Assembly (NCBI GenBank): GCA_946626755.1
Contig: CAMOUW010000011.1
Location: 1-32,925 of the forward strand
Source of the DNA: an uncultured Clostridia bacterium
GTDB lineage: Bacteria > Bacillota > Clostridia > Lachnospirales > Lachnospiraceae
DNA length: 32,925 nucleotides
Direction: 5' to 3'
This document shows positions 21,733 to 31,100 of this stretch, piece by piece. The notes under the pieces were generated by a model that worked only from the letters and a program-made list of their open reading frames with translations, did not search any database and was not told the DNA's origin. How positions within the stretch are numbered: position 1 is the stretch's first letter; each line of letters begins with the position of its first letter. A program made the position numbers and the translations under genes.

Positions 21733-22581
21733 TCATGCATCTTCAGTAAAGAAGTTGTCTATAAGTCTCGTTTTACCTATGTATACTGCCATGGCACAAA
21801 TAGCCGGTGCTTCTATGGTTTTTGTCTGTTTTATGGTATCTGCATCTACCATTTTTATGTAATCTATCTTAGCCAGAGGCTCTGCTTCTATAATTTCCTG
21901 CATTTTCGCAAGTATTATGCCCGCATCCTTCTCTCCGCTTTTAACCAGTTCTTTACCTGCATTTATACTTTTGGAAAGAACTACGGCCGCTTTTCTTTCT
22001 TCGTGGCTTAGATAGGTATTACGCGAGCTTTTCGCCAGTCCGTCCTCTTCACGGACTATGGGGCATCCCACTACTTCTATATCCACGTTCAGATCCTGAA
22101 CCATGTGTCTGATGACTGCCAGCTGCTGGGCATCTTTTTTACCGAAATATGCTCTGTCGGGCTTTACTATGTTGAAAAGCTTTGTCACAACCGTACACAC
22201 ACCGCGGAAATGACCGGGTCGGCTGAGTCCGCAAAGCTCTTCCGTAAGTCCCGTCATATCTACAAATGTAGAAAAATTGTCCAAATACATTTCCTCCGGC
22301 TCAGGGTTAAATATCAGATCTGCTCCTGCTGTCTGTGCGATTTCAGAGTCATGCTCTATATCTCTCGGGTAACTTTCCAGATCTTCTCCGGGTCCGAACT
22401 GTATGGGATTTACAAAAACAGATACAACCGTCCTGTCATTTGCAGATGACGATGTTTTTATAAGGGATGCATGTCCTTCATGCAAATATCCCATAGTTGG
22501 AACAAGTCCCACAGAAAGCCCGGCATCGCGCCACTCTTTTACCTTTTCTCTTACTTCTTTTATTGTCTTAACTATAATCAT
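21733..22581 (-). CDS. panC: Pantothenate synthetase
   Basis: A 282-aa enzyme of the nucleotidyltransferase superfamily that joins pantoate and beta-alanine using ATP, the final step of pantothenate (vitamin B5) synthesis. The HxGH motif is HEGH at 34-37 after VPTMGYL. NPIQFGPGEDLESYPRD, YFGKKDAQQL and SSRNTYLS (the KMSKS-equivalent region) are all present. The length is normal for the family. AGGAG lies 8 nt upstream of the ATG. It is the middle gene of the pan operon, 75 bp after panB. Confidence 0.97.
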   Translation of the reverse strand: MIIVKTIKEVREKVKEWRDAGLSVGLVPTMGYLHEGHASLIKTSSSANDRTVVSVFVNPIQFGPGEDLESYPRDIEHDSEIAQTAGADLIFNPEPEEMYLDNFSTFVDMTGLTEELCGLSRPGHFRGVCTVVTKLFNIVKPDRAYFGKKDAQQLAVIRHMVQDLNVDIEVVGCPIVREEDGLAKSSRNTYLSHEERKAAVVLSKSINAGKELVKSGEKDAGIILAKMQEIIEAEPLAKIDYIKMVDADTIKQTKTIEAPAICAMAVYIGKTRLIDNFFTEDA

Positions 22582-22656
22582 GTATTTTCTCCTAATGTTG
22601 TTGTAATTGTGATGACCTCTCTACCTGCAGATGATGTGACCATATGTAAAATAATA

Positions 22657-23514
22657 TTACTCTTCAGTGTCATGCGCAGGCGCATGAGCCTCCACTTCTT
22701 CAATAACACTCTCATCTACGGCGTATGTATGCTCGATCGCAGGAAACTCTCCCGACCTTGTTTCATTTATGTAATCATTTATCCCTTTTCTCATGACCTC
22801 ACCGGCTTCGGCAAATTTTTTTACAAATTTGGCCGTGTGACCCGTGGTCATCCCAAGCATATCCTGATACACCAGCACCTGACCGTCACAGTCTTTACCG
22901 GCACCGATACCGATGGTGGGGATCTCAAGCCTTTCAGTTATGATCTTTGCCAGCTTCGCGGGAATACCTTCCAGCACCAGCATAAATGCCCCGGCCTCCT
23001 GTATCTTAAAGGCATCCTCAAGTATCCTGTATGCACTATCCACATTTTTACCCTGTACCTTGAAGCCTCCGAAGGCATTTACAGACTGCGGCGTAAGTCC
23101 CAAATGCGCCACAACCGGAATAGATGCATCTACGATGGCTCTGATCTGCTCGCAGACAGATGCGCCTCCTTCCAGTTTAACCGCATTGGCACCACCTTCT
23201 TTTACAAGACGCCCGGCATTGGCCACTGCTTCGCTTACACTCACCTGATAAGACATGAACGGCATATCTGCCACAACAAATGCATCCTTTGCCCCTCGGG
23301 AAACTGCAGCCGTGTGATGTACCATATCATCCATGGTCACGGGAAGTGTGGTGTCGTATCCCAGCATCACCATCCCCAGAGAATCTCCTACGAGAATGGT
23401 ATTTATCCCGCATTCGTCCATGATCTTGGCCGTAGTGTAGTCATAAGCCGTAAGCATGGTTATCTTTTCGCCTGTACGCTTTTGTTCTGTTAATGTCAAA
23501 ACTGTATTTTTCAT
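22657..23514 (-). CDS. panB: 3-methyl-2-oxobutanoate hydroxymethyltransferase
   Basis: A 285-aa enzyme converting alpha-ketoisovalerate to ketopantoate with methylene-THF, the first step of pantoate synthesis. The motifs [21 protein letters not shown] and VADMPFMSY (metal- and substrate-binding Asp residues), VKLEGG and [18 protein letters not shown] are all present. GGGAG lies about 9 nt upstream of the ATG. It is the first gene of panB-panC-panD. No panE (ketopantoate reductase) gene is in the window. The C-terminal tail ([13 protein letters not shown]) is longer and more acidic than usual, probably without functional consequence. Confidence 0.97.
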   Translation of the reverse strand: MKNTVLTLTEQKRTGEKITMLTAYDYTTAKIMDECGINTILVGDSLGMVMLGYDTTLPVTMDDMVHHTAAVSRGAKDAFVVADMPFMSYQVSVSEAVANAGRLVKEGGANAVKLEGGASVCEQIRAIVDASIPVVAHLGLTPQSVNAFGGFKVQGKNVDSAYRILEDAFKIQEAGAFMLVLEGIPAKLAKIITERLEIPTIGIGAGKDCDGQVLVYQDMLGMTTGHTAKFVKKFAEAGEVMRKGINDYINETRSGEFPAIEHTYAVDESVIEEVEAHAPAHDTEE

Positions 23515-23663
23515 AAATTATTCTCCCACAGGCTTTTAAGCCTGATTCTGCGCCCTCACTTCCGGCCGGCAATCTTCTTAACTAAGAAATACGTCCGATG
23601 CAAAAAACCGGCCTTTTTCTTTTTAAACATCCCGGGCAGTTAGTATAATTTGGTATTATAACA
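23515..23663 (-). promoter_or_regulatory. panB leader region with inverted repeats
   Basis: About 150 bp between the ATPase terminator and panB. It holds a 16-bp palindrome CAGGCTTTTAAGCCTG just before the RBS and a GGCCGG/CCGGCC pair about 40 nt apart enclosing CTTAGTTAAG. A T run follows the first GGCCGG on the minus strand. A structured leader is possible. No known riboswitch class is recognised, and no promoter is convincing. Confidence 0.3.
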
Positions 23664-23698
23664 CAAAAAACAGGGGGATGTCATCCTCCACCCTGTTT
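23664..23698 (-). terminator. Intrinsic terminator after the DUF4143 ATPase gene
   Basis: Minus strand AAACAGGG-TGGAGGATG and CATCCCCCTGTTTTTT form a strong stem with a T run immediately after the stop at 23703. Confidence 0.8.
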
Positions 23699-23702
23699 GG
23701 GA

Positions 23703-24929
23703 TTATATAATATTGCTCGGGATCAGCGAATTCATCGCGTCTATAGGAAACGGCCGATCACTCATACAGATTATCCCGCCGTATCCTTTTTCAAGAGACG
23801 TTTTTTCTATAATGTCAAATTTTTTTATCTCCTTTTTCTCAGGATTTGCACTTTTTTTAATCTCCAGCGGATGAATCCTGCCATTTTCTTCAATGAACAC
23901 GTCAATCTCTTTTGCCTTGTCATCCCTGTAATAGCTTATAAGCGCTGAATCCTCGGCATATGTATAATTTTTTACCAATTCCATTACAACATAGTTTTCA
24001 AAAAAGTGGCCTCCCGCTGCTCCCGCCCTGAGAGAATCAGGGGTAAGCCAGCGTGTAAGATATGCACATAAGCCTGTATCACAAAAATATAGTTTAGGTG
24101 ATTTTATCAGACGTTGTAATTCATTATTAGAATATGGTTCTAACAAAAAAACAACGTCCATGTCCTGTAAAATACCAAGCCACCTTTTTGCAGTAACATC
24201 TGAAACTCCGGCTGCTTCACCAAGTGTTCTATAATTTAAAATATTCCCTGTCAATGCAGCGCATGCGCGAATAAAACGTCGAAATCCGGTCACATCAGAT
24301 ATCCCTTCATCATTTACTGCATCTGCGATCAAATAATTGTCTATGTATGACTGATAATAAACCTGTGCCATTTCATTTGATGCCGTCTGAACATCCGCAA
24401 AACCACCTTCCCATATATGCCGGAACACTTCAATTATGTCATTTTTAGGCATGTCATTTTGTCTCTCTAATAATGATCTCATAGAAAAATCTAATGGAAC
24501 CGGATTCAACAATCCTGCTTTTTCCCTTTGGGAAAGACCAAATAGCCTCAAAATCCCCAGCCTTCCGGCAAGAGTATCGCTAGCCCTTTCCATCAGTTTC
24601 TTTCGCTGGGATCCTGTAAGCCAAAATCTTCCTCTTTCATCACTTTCATCACACATAATCTTTATATGTTCCAGAAGTTCGGGCGCCTTTTGTATTTCAT
24701 CTATCAGGATCGGCGTTTTATAGGTTTGAAAAAACAGTTCAGGATCATTTTTTGCCAATTCGCGATCCATATCATTATCCATTGTCACTATGGTTCGGTT
24801 TTCGTTTTCTGCAAGATGTTTTAACATAGTGGATTTTCCCACCTGGCGTGCGCCCGTAACAAGAACTGCCTTAAAAAAACGACTTGCTTCTGTAAATTTT
24901 CTCTCTAACTCTCGATGACGATACTTCAT
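23703..24929 (-). CDS. AAA_14/DUF4143 ATPase
   Basis: A 408-aa protein of the widespread AAA_14 plus DUF4143 family. Walker A is GARQVGKST, Walker B ILIDEIQKAPELLEHIK, and FWLTGSQRKKLMERASDTLAGR is the sensor region. The C-terminal DUF4143 has CDTGLCAYLTRW, HFFENYVVMELVKNY, and KEIDVFI with HPLEIKKS, the Asp and ExK of a restriction-like fold. The cellular role of this family is poorly known; it is often found singly and may act as a DNA-processing or toxin-like ATPase. The ATG at 24929 (MKYRHRE) with GGAGG five nt upstream is chosen over the TTG in the ORF track. The promoter lies in a 44-bp palindrome. Confidence 0.88.
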   Translation of the reverse strand: MKYRHRELERKFTEASRFFKAVLVTGARQVGKSTMLKHLAENENRTIVTMDNDMDRELAKNDPELFFQTYKTPILIDEIQKAPELLEHIKIMCDESDERGRFWLTGSQRKKLMERASDTLAGRLGILRLFGLSQREKAGLLNPVPLDFSMRSLLERQNDMPKNDIIEVFRHIWEGGFADVQTASNEMAQVYYQSYIDNYLIADAVNDEGISDVTGFRRFIRACAALTGNILNYRTLGEAAGVSDVTAKRWLGILQDMDVVFLLEPYSNNELQRLIKSPKLYFCDTGLCAYLTRWLTPDSLRAGAAGGHFFENYVVMELVKNYTYAEDSALISYYRDDKAKEIDVFIEENGRIHPLEIKKSANPEKKEIKKFDIIEKTSLEKGYGGIICMSDRPFPIDAMNSLIPSNII

Positions 24930-24939
24930 AAAAGCCTCC

Positions 24940-24997
24940 AAAACGGTGTAAATCCAAAGTACACTTTGATTTTACACCATTTTGAATTTTCTATCAA
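24940..24997 (-). promoter_or_regulatory. Promoter embedded in a 44-bp palindrome, DUF4143 ATPase gene
   Basis: On the minus strand TTGATA (24997-24992) and TAAAAT (24974-24969) are 17 bp apart. Positions 24940-24983 are a palindrome with 21-base arms matching at 18 positions around a GT centre (GGTGTAAA ... TTTACACC). It covers the -10 and the start site and reaches the RBS, suggesting an operator or a 5' hairpin. Confidence 0.6.
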
Positions 24998-25048
24998 TAA
25001 ATATGTATAGAATAATTTACTTTGCAATTAATCGCATTTGCCACTAAT

Positions 25049-25091
25049 AAAGGCCTCCTTATGATTAATTATTCTATCAAAGAAGACCTTT
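25049..25091 (-). terminator. Probable terminator of the giant surface protein gene
   Basis: Minus strand AAAGGTCTTCTT and AAGGAGGCCTTT can pair over 12 bases with two wobble pairs, then TTTATTA. The T run is short. Confidence 0.45.
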
Positions 25092-25142
25092 AGGTTATAA
25101 TTATTTACACAAAAAGTTTCATACTCTCTTAATAACTAGTTG

Positions 25143-28100
25143 TTATCCCTTATGTTTTTTACGATTGTTTAAAAAAACTATCAATGCTGCCATAATTCCT
25201 ACTGCGGAAAGTGACAATGCTATTATCCATCCGAGATTGTTTTTATCTCCTGTATGTACTGCTTCAGCTTTATACTCAATCACCTTATTATCTTCTCTTG
25301 AATATTTTTCCACACTTGTATCATCTGACATAACTGGCTCATCTGCATTTGTTATTGTCTTTACTTTTGAATTCGTAATTTCTTTCTCACTGTCATTATC
25401 TTTATTATCAATATCCACTCGCTTCTGCTCTTCCGGCTTCTGTTCCTCTGGTTTCTGCTCCTCCGGCTTCTGTTCTTCCGGTTTCTGCTCCTCCGGCTTC
25501 TGTTCTTCCGGTTTCTGCTCTTCAGGTTTCTGCTCTTCACTACCGGAATCTTCATTTTGACTTCCTGTTTCTGGTATGATCTCAATATCTATATGATTTA
25601 AGTCATTTGCACAGACTCTTGTGCGCTCTCCATTCTCATTTTCAGTGGCTTCCTTAGTAACCTTCCATTCACCCCAGGCATGACCTAATGGTTCGGTATT
25701 TCTTGTTTCGCTGTGAGGCGCCCCATTATTACATGTTCTAATCTCCTCGCCGGAAGAAGTACATGTTGCAGGCAAGGACATTGTCCAATCGCTCCAATTA
25801 TGGCCTATTGCAGGGATAATTATTTCTGTTTCTTTTATCACCTGAGTTCCTTCAGAATCTTTATAAATTTCACCACACTCAGAACATGTATAGTATTCTA
25901 TATTTCCGTCCTTTTCGCAGGTAGGAGCTTTGGACTCCGTTTTTATAAGACTGTGTCCCTTCGGAGGTATTTCCTGTTCCTCCCTGTGATTACTATCATT
26001 TTTGCATATGCGTACTTCAGATCCTTTTTCTGTACATGAGGGTTCCTTGCTGACTGTCCAGTCCCCCCATTCATGACCTATTGCGGTCAAGACCACAGAA
26101 TTCTTATCCTCTATTTTCATATCCCCCTGTTCATCCTCGAATAACAGTTGGCATCCCGTACACACATAATGTGCTTTTATGCCTGTAGTATCACAGGTAG
26201 GTTCAACTGCCTTAACAAATATCATATTGTGCACATGCTCAAGTTTGGGTATCACTTCAGTTTCTATATGTGATGCATCCCTTTTACATGTTCTGGTACG
26301 GGTACCTTCTTCAAATTCGGTTGCCTCTTTTATTACCTGCCAATCATTCCATTCATGACCTGTTGCTGGTATGTCTTCAGTATAGTTATGTGTAGGATCA
26401 TTTTTGCAGGTAAATGTTTTTATTCCTATTTCCACACAACCGGCTTCTTTTGTAACACTTTCCTCGTGGTCATGACCGGTCATGGGTATAACAACACTTG
26501 CTTTATCAGTAATTTCTTTTGCGCCTTCCTTATCCTCGTACCATTTCTCACATTTGCTGCAAATGTAATATTCAATATTTCCGTCTTCAGTACATTTGGG
26601 ATCCTTTGCTAATACAGTCTGCATATCATGGGTATGCTTAACCGTCACTTCACAACTGTCGCTTATCCAGTAATCTTCATCTGAACGCACTGTTATCGTG
26701 GCTGTACCCTCTTTTAATGCCTTGAGCTTTCCGTCCTCAACGGTGACTATTTCATCATCCGAAGACTCCCACCAGACAGCTTTGCTCCAAGTAGTATCTT
26801 CAGGAACATATGTCACCGTCAATTCATCTTCGCTATCTGGTTCCATCGTAAGCTCATTTTTATCAAGCTTAATTTCTTCCAGCGAAATGGGCGGATCCGG
26901 CACTACTCTTGTCATCATTATTTTATAATTGTAGTCACCCTCTATTTCTTCAGGAAGTTTAAAGGTAAGATTTTTTCCATATTCCGATATATATGAAACG
27001 TTCGAATTGTAGCCAATCTCATATTTTTTGTTAGTATCGGTTACACTCGTCAGAATCAGTTTTGCTTCTGTGTTATTATCCGAATACCAGTTATAATCAT
27101 CATAATTATACAGTTCCGATCCGTATTCATCCTTAAAGTTTGATAAATAGAATTCTACGTCTGATCCCTTTTTTGTTTCAAATATGTTGGTGTTATTTGA
27201 ATCTATATTAGAAATGTGTACATTGGCAGCGAAATTTTCTCCTATTTTTATTTCAGTATTTGTATGTTCTGCCACATCAACTGATCTTTTCAGTGAAACG
27301 CTCATGTCATCATAAGTTGATGCACTAATAGTATATTCATGTTCTCCCGGATCCACTACAACCTTATCGCCGCTTTCTTCAATTCTTTCGTGATGCCAGC
27401 TCCAATTGTCATCATACCACTCCAAATAAACAGATGTGTAGTAATCAGGATATTCTACGCTTACAGTAGTAATGTTCTCCGCTGCCACAGGTAAAATAAT
27501 GTCCACATCTGTACCGGATACGACTATATCCTGTACATCCTCTAGAACAGTTCCGTTAGATCTGTATTTTGTGGTTACAGTATATTCGCCGGTAGCAGTC
27601 TTTATGCTGTCTTTATCTATACTATACGAAACATTTGACCAAACATTTTCCGGCAACTTACGTTTTATAGTGCGGCTTATAATCTGTATACTTTCGGGAT
27701 CATACACATAATTAATACTATTATAATCATTCCTCAGCTCAGCCAGATCAGCTTTATCTTCAGAAAGGGTCTTCAAATCCATCTCATAAATAGCCTCGTC
27801 ATCCCTGAAGTAAAGAATCGCCTTATCTGACTGCTGCAACTGTTTATTTTTATCAGCTGAGAACACCAAAGAATAATTGTTGTCATTATGATTACTGCTG
27901 AAATACATTTCATCATAACCTTCTCCTGAATATGCCAACAATCTTTCATTTTCTGTGTCGCCTGAGCAATTGCTAAGCGTAATTGTCTTTGTGTTATCTT
28001 TCAGGAGTATCACACCGTCTCCCTTTGTCATGTCCAATTCGTCTTTTTGTGAATCATATGCTCCCGAAACATAAAATGAAGTACTAAGTTCTATGCTGTC

Positions 28101-31100
28101 GATACCGTCACCTATAAGTATTTCCTCGTTATAATTGTCTATGTCATAACCATAATATAACGGTATCCCATTTATCTTTTCCGCATTTCTTATGCAAACG
28201 TCACTAAAATCTTCTGTGCGCTCAACTGTTATCTTTTTAGCCCCTTCTATGGAAAGAGTTTTTCCTTTAAGCTCTGATACCGGGATCAACTCAAGTCCGT
28301 TATCGTAATCACATAAGAGATAATACTTTCCGTTGTTCAGATCCACATCGTCAGAGGTGGGATAAAGGCTACATTTATATACACCATTATCCTCATCTTC
28401 TGTTCTTTTTAACTCATACGAATCCTCGTCATAATATCGTTTTTCCCCACTATTAACCCCCTCATAATACTCATCTTCTTCATACTCGTTTCCAAGTCTT
28501 AAAAGCCGGAAATAAGGATAATTATTTGTCTTTATTTCAAAATCTATGGTATCACGTACCTTTACCTCAAGATTTTCCGTTTTCGTGATTACCGCTTCTG
28601 ATGTTTTGTTTTCTTTGTACGTAACCTCTGCCGTCAACTTATGTATACCCTTGGTCAGCTTCTCTGCCGGTACAAATGCAGAGGACTCGCCGGTGCCACT
28701 TACATACTCATTTTCAGCCAACACTTCATTATCCACTTTGAAAACCACTTTCTGAACAGTGGAATCCTTATTGATCTGGCATTTCACAAATGCGCCTTCA
28801 TCAGTATCCGCAAGAGTCAGGGTTTCAGGAGTGATCTCGGTGATCTCAGGAACCTCATAACGTTTGAAATTAAGAGTCTTTTCTGCTTTATTGTTTTCGC
28901 CCGTACGTTCATCCACATCAACGGTCTTGTTGGTCAACGTAACAGAAACGTTATGAGAATCATTTGTAGGAGTGAAGTCAAATTCTACTGTGTCATATGA
29001 AAATGCACCAATGTACACATTGTCCTCATGATAGACATTTTGCCCGTCTACCGTTACATCCACATCCGTCCAGCCTCCGCTGGAACCACGGTTATATATC
29101 TTAATTGAAACCGGATTATTGTCTCCCACATATGCGTCTTTATCGGCAGATATGTTTTCAGGGTATATAGCAAAATCAGGTAACGCTCTTATATCATCCA
29201 AGGAATCCAAAGATCCCACATACGCAATTTTAGTTTTGTCGGGAATGTATATATTATATTCTGTGTCTGTGGCTATCGTATGAGAACCCGGGTTTGTGTT
29301 AAATACTCTCTTTATAGTATTTGAATCGTTCATTTTAAATGAATCAGTCAGCATACTTACAATAAATAACTCGGTCAATCCATCCGTACTCCTGCTTCCA
29401 AGACTTTCCCCATTGACAATAAATTCCTGCGCCGTTACTTCGGTATCTGTATAATCCCCTTCAATGCCGCTGACCCTTCCCGTTGTTACTACATATCTAT
29501 GGTTGCCATAAACATAACTGATACTACTGTCTGTATCCTTTTTTTCAACAACTTGATCAGAATCTGTTTCTGCCAAACGATAAGAGTCTTTTTCAACTTG
29601 GATAGATTTAACTTTTTTCCCAGACATTTTTTTATTTTGATGATTACTGTTATTTTGAAGTTTTTCTTTGTTAAGGGTTACAGCTTGAACATAATTATAC
29701 ATAGCGTGGTTTTCCCAACTTGAATCTATTAGCAAATCATTATTCTCCCTAAAATATATCAAGTCCGTATGCCCGTATTTCGCATATGGAGAACTAACAC
29801 CTATTAAGCTAGAAACCAGCGTGCTTGAACTATTAAATGAATCTTTTTCATTATAGATATTATGTATATTTTCAAATCCTTTAGATATATTTGATTTCTC
29901 TTTTAAAATTGCAATTTGCATATCTTGAAGCGCTATTCCATTATAAACAACATTAATAGCACCAAATGTATAAACATAGATATCATTTTTAGTAACCTTA
30001 TCTGACCACCATTTATCTTTTCCTACATTTTTGTTTATTACTGCCCCGATTAAATTAGCTGCAGCACCACCTAGACTATGCCCTGTAACTATTATTTTTA
30101 AATTTTTAGCATTCTTAATTCTGACATGTGTATTTATATAATCATCTACCGCTGAAAGAACTTTTTCACTGAAAGACTTTACATTTTCTTTAACAATATC
30201 TCCATAATATGGAAAACTGGGCACTCTTAACCAATCGCCTAGCTTCTCAAGCGTTGTTTGCGTTCCCCTGCAATCTATAACAAGAACCGTTGTTTCCTTT
30301 CCATCTATTTCTATGTGTTTATGTGCAAGATAAAAAGTTCCTCCCCCATCTTTTTCATCATTGTTGCAATGCTTAACAAGGTCAAACTTAAACTTATCCA
30401 ATCCTGTCCCTTTATTATCGTATGCTGCATCACTCAGTTTGGCACAATATAGAGCCATATCATGGTCATACTTAGTAGCTGATGTAATAAAAGAACTCGA
30501 GGGCATAGGTTCAAACGATTCACTTGAACTGCTATTGCTATTGTTATAGTTTTTGGGGGATACCATTGAATTCGTTTGAGTAACTAAAGCTGAATCGTTA
30601 CTTTCGTCATCTATTTTTATACCATTTCCAAAACCCATTTTAATGTTGTTTGTTACAGATCCTGCATTTGTACACTGCTCACCATATTGTTTAGCCATAT
30701 AATACAGACTGTCCTCTGAATATAATCCTTCTCTCATATTATTAACAATGTTATACAACTTATTTATTATTTCTAATCCGGGTCCCCAACTAAGAGACAA
30801 TGGATTGAGAGCTTTAGAAATTGGAGATTTTTTATGAAAATCAATGATAACGCCAAGTAATGTTAAACAAATACCTCCCCTGGCTGCATTTTTTTTATGT
30901 TCACTGGCATTGGGATCAGTTAAGGTTTTTACATTAAAGGCAGTAAGTATACCGTCATATATATACCTGGCATCTCCTATTTTAGGTATAGCCCCAAATG
31001 CATCAATTGCATACTCGTATCCTTTTTTATTTGCCGACTTATTTGCTTTTACAAATGCTGATAAAGCATCATCTGCTTCTTTTTTTCGTATTTTCTTTTT

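Noticed and set aside
22471-23493. 340-aa plus-strand ORF
   Set aside because: Antisense shadow across panC and panB, both of which are certain.
25422-25539. CRISPR-like repeats
   Set aside because: They encode PEEQK in frame inside the giant surface protein.
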